From: Paludibacteraceae bacterium
Lineage (GTDB): Bacteria > Bacteroidota > Bacteroidia > Bacteroidales > Paludibacteraceae
Length of the DNA: 64,000 bases
Direction of reading: 5' to 3'
Assembly (NCBI GenBank): GCA_017550335.1
Contig: JAFZPM010000032.1
Location: 215,522 to 279,521, forward strand
Position numbers and translations under genes: made by a program
The notes under the pieces: model-generated
What the model saw: the letters and a program-made list of their open reading frames with translations, nothing else
Database searches by the model: none
What the model was told of the DNA's origin: nothing
Shown here: in pieces, positions 26,145-34,238 of the stretch
Layout of the letters: every line of letters begins with the position of its first letter
Numbering within the stretch: position 1 is the first letter of the stretch

Positions 26145-26231
26145 CGGTGAGAGGGGGATTCGAACCCCCGGTACGGTAACCCGTACGTCAGTTTAGCAAA
26201 CTGGTGGTTTCAGCCACTCACCCATCTCACC
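26145..26231 (-). tRNA. tRNA-Ser (GCT)
   Basis: An 87-nt cloverleaf on the minus strand: acceptor stem GGTGAGA / TCTCACC, anticodon loop TTGCTAA (anticodon GCT), a long variable arm (ACGTACGGGTTACCGTACC) as expected for serine, and T-loop GGTTCGAATC. The CCA end is not encoded. Confidence 0.95.
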
Positions 26232-26323
26232 AAACCCCTTTCGGATTTGCAGTGCAAATGTAGCACTAATTACTGAATCAAGCAAACGGGAAGCAACATT
26301 TTTTCGCCCATTTGACGAAAAAA

Positions 26324-27556
26324 TCACCGAAAAACTTCGTTTACAATCCTTTCCGTCGCACCACGGTTCTCATTCACATAATCCGCCGTTTGGGCAGAAG
26401 CCGACTTGAGCAGCGAGGAGTTTTCCGCTAATAAACTATCCATCAACTCATTATACTCTCCGTTACTTTGAATGGAGAACGCTCCACCGCGCTTCACCAT
26501 ATCCACCGCCTCCTGGAAACGTCCGTAATTAGGTCCGAAGAGCACCGGCATGCCATAGACAGCCGCCTCCAACGTGTTATGGATTCCCACGCCGAAGCCG
26601 CCACCGATATAGGCCACCTCCCCATACTTATAGATGGAGGAAAGCAATCCGAAGCAGTTGATTATCAAGCAATCCGCCTTAGCCGCAGCCGCCTCGTCCG
26701 TATCCTTATAGAAGACATACGGGCGCTTCAGTTTAGAGACGATGCTATCCAAATGAGCCTGATGGATCTCATGAGGCGCTAAAATCATCTTCACCTCCGG
26801 ATGATTATTGAAATAGTCGCACAGGATATCCTCGTCCTTCGGCCACGAACTACCCGCCACGATCACCTTGGAGCCCTGCGCAAATGAGGAGACGATAGGC
26901 AACTCCTTGGACTTGGCTGCGATGTCAGCGACACGGTCGAAACGGGTGTCACCCGACAATGAGACGTTCTTCACACCTATAGAAGAGAGCAGATCCAGCG
27001 ACACCTGGTTCTGTACAAACAAATGGGTGAAGCAGTGAAGCACCTTCCTGTACCATACGCCATACCACTTGAAGAACACCTGGTTCGGGCGGAAAATGGC
27101 CGAGACAATGTAGGTCGGGATTCTCCTCCGTTTCAGTCCGACGATATAATTCATCCAGAACTCATACTTGATGAAAATCGCATACGACGGATTCACCGTA
27201 TCCAGAAATTTATTGGCACTCCAGGAAGTATCGATCGGGAGGTAACAAACCACATCGGCCCCTTCGTAATTCTTCCGCACCTCATACCCTGATGGGGAGA
27301 AGAACGTCAGGACGATCTTATATTCGGGCTTCAACTGTCTCAGTTTCTCTATGATCGGCCTGCCCTGTTCGAACTCACCCAAAGAGGCGGCATGGACCCA
27401 GACATACTGGGAGTTCTTGTCGATCCTCTCCGCAAGGAATTCCAGCACACCTTGCCTGCCCTTGCAGAATTTGGACGCTTTTTCGTTCCAAAAAGAGGCA
27501 ACCCACACACCAAAATGGTATATGAGCATACCCAAATTGTACAGCACTTTTACCAT
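26324..27556 (-). CDS. waaA: 3-deoxy-D-manno-octulosonic acid (Kdo) transferase
   Basis: Transfers Kdo from CMP-Kdo to lipid IVA at the inner face of the inner membrane. The 410-residue protein has an N-terminal hydrophobic anchor (about 5-24). The family motif HAASLGEFEQGRPIIEKL carries the catalytic Glu. The second GT-B half has SSWPKDEDIL, APHEIHQAHL and the donor-binding segment AYIGGGFGVGIHNTLEAA. Its start codon overlaps the gltX stop (TAATG), so it is probably translated after gltX in the same operon. The number of Kdo residues added cannot be read. Confidence 0.92.
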   Translation of the reverse strand: MVKVLYNLGMLIYHFGVWVASFWNEKASKFCKGRQGVLEFLAERIDKNSQYVWVHAASLGEFEQGRPIIEKLRQLKPEYKIVLTFFSPSGYEVRKNYEGADVVCYLPIDTSWSANKFLDTVNPSYAIFIKYEFWMNYIVGLKRRRIPTYIVSAIFRPNQVFFKWYGVWYRKVLHCFTHLFVQNQVSLDLLSSIGVKNVSLSGDTRFDRVADIAAKSKELPIVSSFAQGSKVIVAGSSWPKDEDILCDYFNNHPEVKMILAPHEIHQAHLDSIVSKLKRPYVFYKDTDEAAAAKADCLIINCFGLLSSIYKYGEVAYIGGGFGVGIHNTLEAAVYGMPVLFGPNYGRFQEAVDMVKRGGAFSIQSNGEYNELMDSLLAENSSLLKSASAQTADYVNENRGATERIVNEVFR

Positions 27557-29076
27557 TACTTAATTACCTCCAACGCCCTGTTCACACGGGCAATTGTTTC
27601 TTCTTTTCCTAGAATATCTATAATATTGAAAATATGAGGACCCTTCGCCGCACCCACGAGGGTGATACGGAAAGAGTTCATCACCGTACCCAAATTGTAG
27701 CCTTTCGAAGCCACCCAATCGAGCACCAATTGTTCGTTTTCATTAACCTTAGAATAATCATCAATGCCTTTCAACACCTCCACCAACTCACGTAGGCACT
27801 GAGGGCTCTCCTCTTTCCAACGCTTCTTCAACGATTTCTCATCGTATGCGGTCGGCGCCTCGAAGAAGAAGCTTGCCTGCTCCCACAGGTCTGCCGGGAA
27901 CGTGATGCGCTCCTTCACCAAAGAGACGATGTACTTCAGCTTATCGAATGCGCAAGTGATGCCCTTCTCCTTCAGGATAGGCTCGAACATATGCGCCACC
28001 TCCTCGTCAGATTTTCTAATCAGGTACTCATGGTTGAACCATTTGCCCTTCTCGTAGTTGAAGCGAGCGCCAGACTTGCTGATACGGTCGATGGAGAAAA
28101 GCTCGATCAACTCGTCCATCGAAAGCATCTCCTGGTCGTTGCCTGGGTTCCAGCCCAACAAGGCAAGGAAGTTGACAACCGCCTCAGGCAAGTAGCCAGA
28201 CTCGCGGTAGCCCGAAGAGATGTCGCCACTCTTAGGATCCTTCCATTGCAGCGGGAAGACAGGGAAACCCAGCTTGTCACCATCACGCTTGCTCAGCTTA
28301 CCATTGCCCTCAGGCTTGAGCAACAACGGCAAGTGCGCGAAACGAGGCATCGTGTCCGCCCATCCCAAGTAACGGTAGAGCAACACGTGGAGCGGTGCGG
28401 AAGGCAACCACTCCTCACCACGGATCACATGGGTGATCTCCATCAAGTGATCATCCACGATATTCGCCAAGTGATAGGTAGGCAACTCATCCGCTGCCTT
28501 GTATAAAACCTTGTCGTCCAAGATGTTGGAATTAATGACCACCTTGCCACGCACCAAGTCATCCACCTCGATGTCTTCATCTGGCTCCACCTTGATACGC
28601 ACCACATACTTCTCTCCGGCCGCAATGCGTCGGTTCACCTCTTCTGCGCTCAAGGTCAATGAGTTAACACCCTGCATACGGGTATGTGAATCATATTGGA
28701 AATTAGGGATAGCGTTACGTTTCGCCTCCAACTCCTCCGGTGTGTCGAACGCATAATACGCATGACCGCTCTCGATCAACTGCTTCACATATATCTTGTA
28801 AATATCGCGGCGCTCGCTCTGGCGGTACGGTCCGTTAGGGCCACCCACGCCCACACCTTCGTCGAAAGTGATACCCAACCATTTGAAGGCTTCGATGATA
28901 TACTCTTCCGCTCCAGGGACGAAACGCTGGGAGTCGGTATCCTCGATCCTGAGCAGCAAATCGCCACCGTTTTTCTTAGCGAACAAATAGTTGTACAAGC
29001 ATGTCCTTACACCTCCAATATGCAACGGTCCTGTCGGACTTGGTGCGAAACGCACACGAACTTTTCTTTCTGCCAT
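27556..29076 (-). CDS. gltX: Glutamyl-tRNA synthetase
   Basis: Charges tRNA-Glu (and tRNA-Gln if the enzyme is non-discriminating). The class I HIGH motif is in [13 protein letters not shown] and the KMSKS-type motif is KLSKRDGDK. The protein is about 506 residues from the ATG at 29076; an in-frame ATG at 29103 would add nine residues, but [14 protein letters not shown] is the usual start. A TAATTTTG box at 29101-29108 (minus) fits a promoter just upstream, and starting at 29076 leaves room for it. The stop overlaps the start of waaA. Confidence 0.93.
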   Translation of the reverse strand: MAERKVRVRFAPSPTGPLHIGGVRTCLYNYLFAKKNGGDLLLRIEDTDSQRFVPGAEEYIIEAFKWLGITFDEGVGVGGPNGPYRQSERRDIYKIYVKQLIESGHAYYAFDTPEELEAKRNAIPNFQYDSHTRMQGVNSLTLSAEEVNRRIAAGEKYVVRIKVEPDEDIEVDDLVRGKVVINSNILDDKVLYKAADELPTYHLANIVDDHLMEITHVIRGEEWLPSAPLHVLLYRYLGWADTMPRFAHLPLLLKPEGNGKLSKRDGDKLGFPVFPLQWKDPKSGDISSGYRESGYLPEAVVNFLALLGWNPGNDQEMLSMDELIELFSIDRISKSGARFNYEKGKWFNHEYLIRKSDEEVAHMFEPILKEKGITCAFDKLKYIVSLVKERITFPADLWEQASFFFEAPTAYDEKSLKKRWKEESPQCLRELVEVLKGIDDYSKVNENEQLVLDWVASKGYNLGTVMNSFRITLVGAAKGPHIFNIIDILGKEETIARVNRALEVIK

Positions 29077-29100
29077 ATTAATGATATTGAATTCGGGGTG

Positions 29101-29108
29101 CAAAATTA
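29101..29108 (-). promoter_or_regulatory. -7 box of the gltX-waaA promoter
   Basis: TAATTTTG on the minus strand matches TAnnTTTG, 25 bp ahead of the gltX start. No good -33 box was seen. Confidence 0.45.
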
Positions 29109-29151
29109 CAAAATTGTATGGGATATATGGTCATGTCTGCCCAAAATTATG

Positions 29152-29159
29152 TACCTTTG
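29152..29159 (+). promoter_or_regulatory. -7 box of the nspC promoter
   Basis: TACCTTTG matches TAnnTTTG, 22 bp ahead of the ATG at 29182, in the divergent gap with gltX. Confidence 0.55.
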
Positions 29160-29181
29160 AACAATTTAAACGAAGAAAAAC

Positions 29182-30321
29182 ATGATAGACTATAGCCAAA
29201 TACCATCCCCCGCATACGTGGTGGACGAAGTCAGACTACGAAAAAACTTATCGCTGATAAAATCGGTAAAAGAGCGATCCGGAGCGGACATCATCCTCGC
29301 CTTCAAGGCTTTCGCATTGTGGAAACTATTCCCCATAGTGAGGGAGTACATCCCCTACTCCACCGCCAGCTCGCTCTCGGAGGCCCGCCTCGCATACGAG
29401 GAGATGGGCAACTACGCCCACACCTACTCCCCCGCCTACACGGACGAGGAATTCGCCGAGATCGCCTCGTTGAGCAGCCATATCACCTTCAACTCCATCC
29501 AACAATATGAGCGGAGGAAGGCTGAGATCGAGGGATTCAGCCGTCACATATCCTGCGGCATAAGGGTCAACCCGGAGATTTCTCAGGTGGAGACCGACCT
29601 CTATAACCCTTGCGCACCAGGCTCCAGACTAGGCGTCACGGTCGACCAGTTCGGTGGCAAGCTACCCACAGGCATCGAAGGATTCCACTGCCATGCGCTC
29701 TGCGAATCCTCCTCCTACGAGTTCGAGAAGCTCATGCAGGCGTTCGAGGAGAAATTCGCCACCTTCCTGCCGCAACTCAAGTGGGTGAATTTCGGCGGTG
29801 GCCATCTAATGACTCGGAAAGACTACGATGTGGAGCACCTGATAAAAATCGTCAAAGGATTCAGGAGCCGCTATCCATGGCTGAAGGTGATCCTCGAACC
29901 CGGAAGCGCCTTCGCCTGGCAGACGGGAGAACTCGTCTCCACCGTCGTGGACATTGTGGAGAACCATGGCATCAAGACAGCCATTCTCAACGTCTCCTTC
30001 GCCTGTCACATGCCAGACTGTCTTGAGATGCCTTACAAACCAGCCATATTAGGGGCGACGGACGAGGTCGAGGGGAAACCCACCTACCGCATGGGAGGCA
30101 ACAGCTGCCTGTCCGGCGACTTCGTAGGGTCCTGGTCCTTCGACCATGAGCTGCAGGTCGGCGAGAAGATCGTCTTCATGGACATGATCCACTACACGAC
30201 CGTCAAGACCACCCTATTCAACGGAGTCTCCCACCCTTCCATCGTACTCTGGACAAAGAACGACAAGATGGAGATGCTACGGAAATTCGGGTACGAGGAT
30301 TACAAGAGCAGGATGGATTAA
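29182..30321 (+). CDS. nspC: Carboxynorspermidine decarboxylase
   Basis: A PLP enzyme of the alanine-racemase-fold (fold III) decarboxylases that makes norspermidine or spermidine from the carboxylated polyamine. The Lys that binds PLP is in DIILAFKAFALWKLF. FHCHALCESSSYEF, the glycine loop VNFGGGHLM, and ILEPGSAFAW bind the cofactor phosphate. NSCLSGDFVG carries the Cys-Asp pair at the subunit interface. Length 379 fits NspC. Its partner, carboxynorspermidine dehydrogenase, is not in this window. Whether the product is norspermidine or spermidine cannot be told from the sequence. Confidence 0.88.
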   Translation: MIDYSQIPSPAYVVDEVRLRKNLSLIKSVKERSGADIILAFKAFALWKLFPIVREYIPYSTASSLSEARLAYEEMGNYAHTYSPAYTDEEFAEIASLSSHITFNSIQQYERRKAEIEGFSRHISCGIRVNPEISQVETDLYNPCAPGSRLGVTVDQFGGKLPTGIEGFHCHALCESSSYEFEKLMQAFEEKFATFLPQLKWVNFGGGHLMTRKDYDVEHLIKIVKGFRSRYPWLKVILEPGSAFAWQTGELVSTVVDIVENHGIKTAILNVSFACHMPDCLEMPYKPAILGATDEVEGKPTYRMGGNSCLSGDFVGSWSFDHELQVGEKIVFMDMIHYTTVKTTLFNGVSHPSIVLWTKNDKMEMLRKFGYEDYKSRMD

Positions 30322-30403
30322 TATTATCGGAACCAAACATAGGGAGGCAGGACCAACCACCATTTACGCAAACCCCATACCTTAGAAATATGGGTAATGT
30401 CTA

Positions 30404-30469
30404 TTTGTGTTAAAAAATTACAAAAATAGACAAAGAGCATACCATTACCGCAGCTAAATAGTATCTTTG
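30404..30469 (+). promoter_or_regulatory. Promoter region of the first BspA-like gene
   Basis: A -7 box TATCTTTG lies at 30462-30469. An element TTTGTGTTAAAA (30404-30415) followed by an A-rich ACAAAAAtAGACA stretch sits exactly 58 nt before the -7 box. The same element at the same distance precedes the paralog at 34239, so it is a candidate regulator-binding site. Confidence 0.55.
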
Positions 30470-30505
30470 CGGAAGATTAGACACAACAGTTAATTTTAAA
30501 ATATT

Positions 30506-33415
30506 ATGCGAAAATTGTTTATCTCAATTTTGGCGGCATTGCCGCTTTTGTCTGCGTCAGCAGAAGTGACATTCGAGTATGATGAATCCACCAAAACCCT
30601 GACATTTTCCGGAGAAGGCAAAATGGATGTGTACACCACAGACATGTTCGGGGACACATACATTGACCCCGCATGGAGCGAACTGAAAACAGATGTGGAA
30701 AAGGTGGTCATCAACGAAGGTGTGGAGGATGTCGGAGAACAAGCCTTCATGGGATTCACCGTATTGAAAGAAATAACATTACCCACCACAGTCAAATCAG
30801 TCGGTCCGGCAGCTTTTGAAGGTTGCGTCGCCCTAGCCGGAATCAAGCTACCAGAGGGCCTAGAAGAGATCGGGGAAGAAGCGTTCTACAACTGTAAGGC
30901 CATAACATCCGTTTCCATACCCAAAAACATAACGAAGCTTTCCAACCACGCATTCAGAGGCTGCGAATCACTGAAAACCATCGACTTGGGGAACGTCAAG
31001 GAATTCGGCAATAACGTGTTCGCCTACTGCGGATTTGAGACTTTTTCGATCCCGGAAGGAACAAAAGTCATTCCACAAGACATGTTCTTCGCCTGCAAAA
31101 ACATGAGGACATTTGATATTCCAGCATGCGTGGAGAAGATCGAAGATGGAGCATTCTACTACTGCGAATTAGACACGGTTAATTTCCTGGGCGAGAACTT
31201 CCCGAAAATAACAGGATTCAACAACTTCTCATTAACGAGTGATTTCACCGTGTACAGGATCAACTGCCAAGCTTATAGCAAAGAAGCGGTCGAAGCAATC
31301 AAAAACCATGGAGGCGCATACGACACGAAAATCATTCCCGCATGGCCCCAAGGCACAGATATATATTCGACCAACAACGCATATGGTCCACTGACAATCA
31401 CGCCGGTCGATTGCGACAAAAACCTCTATAAACTTTCCATCGAATTATGGTCTTCCTACTATCAAGTCACATGGGGAGGCACCTACAATGTGCCGACGGA
31501 AAATTTGCACAGCCCTGAAATCGTAGTTGACTTAACGGAACCCACAACCATCATAGCCGACATAGAATATAATCCAAATGGAGGCGAAAGCATCCCATCC
31601 ATCACCCTATCCGTCACCTGGACCGGCATGGGAAATGTAACCATGACCACCCTGGAAGAAACGAAAACAAGCAGCACCTACAAATTGGTCGCCACACCAA
31701 AGGAAGGTTACGAATTCCTCTACTGGGAATCCTACAATGAGGGAGTATTGACAGAAGAGCAGAAGAAAAGCCCTGAAATAGAATTCACAATCACACAGGC
31801 AGAGGAACTTCAGGCATTCTTCACGCAATCACCATTCTGTGGAATAAACGAAGGCGAAAACGTCAGGTGGGCAATACAAAACGACACGCTATACCTGACA
31901 GGAGAAGGGGAAATGGAAAACTACAATTTCTGGGTGGTGGCTCCATTCGCATTTTCTCTTGACGATTTCCACTATGTCCATATCGGCGAAGGCATCACAT
32001 CAATAGGTGAAATGACATTCTTCTTCATGGAGAATATCAAAGAGGCATACCTGCCATCCACATTGACCAAGATGGGCAAATACAACCTGACAGGCTGCGA
32101 AGCACTGGAAAAGGTATATTTCGCAGGAACCACGCCTCCATCCATCGACCTGCCGAATGACATGTATATCAAGGAAGAATCCACAGAAAAGACTCAAGTC
32201 GTAGTGCCATGCGAAGCATTAGACGCTTACAAAGAGTTGTTTGCGGAGGCTGAGGCAGAAATAATCTGCGAGAAGGAGATACCTTCCATCGATGACTTCA
32301 CTTTCGATCCAGCGAATGTGTGCGGAGCGGAGGGCGACGGATCCAATATCCTTTGGTCCTATGATGAGGACACCCAAACACTCGCACTGAAGGGAACCGG
32401 CAAAATGGCCAACTACTCTTCCCGCAAAAAGGGACCATGGAACGATCTGACCGTCAAGAACCTGATCGTCTCCGAGGGTGTCACCAACATCGGCAGTTAC
32501 GCATTCCACGCAGAAAGAGACTTGCAGCACATCTATTTGCCGACAACCATTGACACCATAAACTACCACGCATTCTCCTCCACGGAAAGCCTTAAAGAGG
32601 TGACACTCCCTGAGGGGTTGAAGTACATAGATTCCGAAGCATTCTCGGCATCAGGGGCAACCCAGATCACGCTTCCTAGCACGCTGGAGAAGATTGGCGA
32701 ATATGCCTTCCAATACGGTAACGCCAAGAGCATCGTCATTCCTGCATCCGTCACTGAAATCGGACAAGGCGCATTTTACAGTTCCAACAACCTTGAGGAA
32801 ATCGTGTTCGAGAGCGAGACACCTGCCAACACTGGCGGTTATACCTTCGTGACGACCGCCACCACCGCGGTCGGATCCCCAGTCAAGCTCATTGTCCCTT
32901 GCGATGCGGTCGATACCTACAAGGAGACAAAAGGCTATCAGCCTCAATATGTACAAGGAGTATACCCTTACAACCTGAAATTCAGAGAAATCACGAATGA
33001 ATATATCGGCAGCAATCTCGGCGGCAGGGTCATGATTCAACAATGGCCTGACTGCAATACCGGAGAAGCCATCGCCTACGCATATGCCAAAGACGCATAC
33101 GTGTTCTCCCACTGGACGGCGGAAGGTGTAACACTGACAGAGGAGCAGGCGAAAGCGGAAACAATCACATTCACAGTGGACGCAGATTGCACGTTGTCGG
33201 CAGTATTCGTCGACAAGCAATCAGTGAACGTCGCTGACATCGACGCAGACAACATCGTAGTGACCTGCTCCGAGGCTCGCATTTCAGTCAACAGAGACAT
33301 GTTCAGAATCTACGACACACTTGGCCGTGATGTGACAATCGCCAACGGACATCTCACATCTGGAATCTACATCGTGGAATGTGAAGGAAAGAGCATCAAG
33401 ACGGTTTTGAGATAA
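30506..33415 (+). CDS. BspA-like leucine-rich-repeat surface protein with T9SS-type tail
   Basis: A 969-residue exported protein: signal peptide (1-19); three blocks of LRR_5/BspA-type leucine-rich repeats (about 20-255, 450-580 and 600-800). Each block opens with a capping motif such as TLTFSGEGKMDVYTTD or TLALKGTGKMANYSS, followed by IG..AF units. Two InlB_B-repeat-like stretches (ATPKEGYEFLYWES, about 395; VFSHWTAEGVTLTEEQ, about 875) lie between. The final 60 residues (SVNRDMFRIYDTLGRDV ... SGIYIVE) resemble a type IX secretion sorting tail. BspA-type proteins can act in adhesion; that is inference. It is a paralog of 34239-37193, with the same domain order. Confidence 0.85.
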   Translation: MRKLFISILAALPLLSASAEVTFEYDESTKTLTFSGEGKMDVYTTDMFGDTYIDPAWSELKTDVEKVVINEGVEDVGEQAFMGFTVLKEITLPTTVKSVGPAAFEGCVALAGIKLPEGLEEIGEEAFYNCKAITSVSIPKNITKLSNHAFRGCESLKTIDLGNVKEFGNNVFAYCGFETFSIPEGTKVIPQDMFFACKNMRTFDIPACVEKIEDGAFYYCELDTVNFLGENFPKITGFNNFSLTSDFTVYRINCQAYSKEAVEAIKNHGGAYDTKIIPAWPQGTDIYSTNNAYGPLTITPVDCDKNLYKLSIELWSSYYQVTWGGTYNVPTENLHSPEIVVDLTEPTTIIADIEYNPNGGESIPSITLSVTWTGMGNVTMTTLEETKTSSTYKLVATPKEGYEFLYWESYNEGVLTEEQKKSPEIEFTITQAEELQAFFTQSPFCGINEGENVRWAIQNDTLYLTGEGEMENYNFWVVAPFAFSLDDFHYVHIGEGITSIGEMTFFFMENIKEAYLPSTLTKMGKYNLTGCEALEKVYFAGTTPPSIDLPNDMYIKEESTEKTQVVVPCEALDAYKELFAEAEAEIICEKEIPSIDDFTFDPANVCGAEGDGSNILWSYDEDTQTLALKGTGKMANYSSRKKGPWNDLTVKNLIVSEGVTNIGSYAFHAERDLQHIYLPTTIDTINYHAFSSTESLKEVTLPEGLKYIDSEAFSASGATQITLPSTLEKIGEYAFQYGNAKSIVIPASVTEIGQGAFYSSNNLEEIVFESETPANTGGYTFVTTATTAVGSPVKLIVPCDAVDTYKETKGYQPQYVQGVYPYNLKFREITNEYIGSNLGGRVMIQQWPDCNTGEAIAYAYAKDAYVFSHWTAEGVTLTEEQAKAETITFTVDADCTLSAVFVDKQSVNVADIDADNIVVTCSEARISVNRDMFRIYDTLGRDVTIANGHLTSGIYIVECEGKSIKTVLR

Positions 33416-33442
33416 AGATTTCAAGATTACGATAAACCAAAG

Positions 33443-33477
33443 ATGGGACATGCGGCATCGTGTGTCCCATTTTTTTC
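33443..33477 (+). terminator. Intrinsic terminator after the first BspA-like gene
   Basis: ATGGGACA (33443-33450) pairs with TGTCCCAT (33463-33470), followed by a run of T. Confidence 0.85.
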
Positions 33478-33569
33478 GCACAAGCAAAACACAGACTTCT
33501 CATAAAGTAATTACACCAGGAAGAAACGCATTCAAATTCCCACATAGCGCCGGATCGTAGAACTAACAA

Positions 33570-33613
33570 GAAACAAAAAGCCCCAATGTTTACTTCCGAA
33601 CACTGGGGCTTTT
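33570..33613 (-). terminator. Intrinsic terminator of the 39-codon gene (possibly bidirectional)
   Basis: AAAAGCCCCA (33576-33585) pairs with TGGGGCTTTT (33604-33613), extended by TGTT/AACA. On the minus strand it is followed by TTGTTTCTT. It lies 37 bp past the stop of the small gene at 33650-33769. Confidence 0.85.
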
Positions 33614-33649
33614 AGTTGTCGTTTTCTATCTGATCCATATCATTTAAAT

Positions 33650-33769
33650 TTAATAGTTGTTCTTCAACTCCTTTGACTCCATATAGATTCTCGTCACTAC
33701 TGAAAACGCCAACACTACCGAAATAAATAATCCTAAAACCATAGTCGTATAATTTAATAAGTGAAACAT
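33650..33769 (-). CDS. 39-residue single-span membrane peptide
   Basis: MFHLLNYTTMVLGLFISVVL begins a 39-residue peptide with one clear membrane helix (about residues 9-26) and a charged tail ending KELKNNY. A longer in-frame start at 33865 exists, but it lies upstream of the predicted transcription start. The gene has its own well-formed promoter (33789-33819; TTTG, 19 nt, TATCTTTG), a leader of about 14 nt, and a strong terminator at 33570-33613. This makes a complete short transcription unit between the two BspA-like genes and opposite to them. The function is unknown; a regulatory or toxin-like role is possible but not shown. Confidence 0.6.
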   Translation of the reverse strand: MFHLLNYTTMVLGLFISVVLAFSVVTRIYMESKELKNNY

Positions 33770-33788
33770 CTTTCGTTTAACAACAATA

Positions 33789-33819
33789 CAAAGATATGCA
33801 TAATTTTCAAAACGACAAA
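33789..33819 (-). promoter_or_regulatory. Bacteroidetes-type promoter of the 39-codon gene
   Basis: On the minus strand, TTTG (plus 33816-33819), 19 nt, then TATCTTTG (plus 33789-33796). Both boxes match the consensus exactly. Confidence 0.8.
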
Positions 33820-33950
33820 CAAAAACGAAATATTTTTTAAAAACAAGTGCAATTTTTTCATACAAAGCGACAAAAAGACATCCAAAACGTACAAATCAGA
33901 GCAAAAAGACATCAACAAACGACCATATCCAAACGTACCCTGCATATAAA

Positions 33951-33967
33951 ATGCATAAATTATGCAT
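33951..33967. promoter_or_regulatory. 17-nt palindrome, candidate operator
   Basis: ATGCATAA-A-TTATGCAT has perfect 8-nt arms, flanked by further TGCAT words (33941 and 33970). It lies in the gap between the 39-codon gene and the second BspA-like gene. Confidence 0.35.
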
Positions 33968-34129
33968 ATTATGCAATACGAACCAAGCAGGAAGAGAAGG
34001 AAGAAGCAAGGGAAGAAAATCGACACACAACGACCAGTGAAGAGAAAGGGAATAAACCTCGCCGACACCAGGCAACGCGGCAAGTGAGCAATAGACAAAC
34101 GAACACCCAATGGGAGTTTGCAATCATAA

Positions 34130-34195
34130 TTTGTGTTAAAATATACAAAAAAGACACAATAGCGTTTTGTATACAACAATAAAGTCATACATTTG
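34130..34195 (+). promoter_or_regulatory. Promoter region of the second BspA-like gene
   Basis: TTTG (34166-34169), 18 nt, TACATTTG (34188-34195) form the core promoter. TTTGTGTTAAAA (34130-34141) lies 58 nt before the -7 box, as in the paralog at 30506. The segment just before the ATG (CAACAGTTAA) is also shared. Confidence 0.7.
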
Positions 34196-34238
34196 TGAAC
34201 GAATTGATTACAACAAACAACAGTTAAATTAAAAAATT

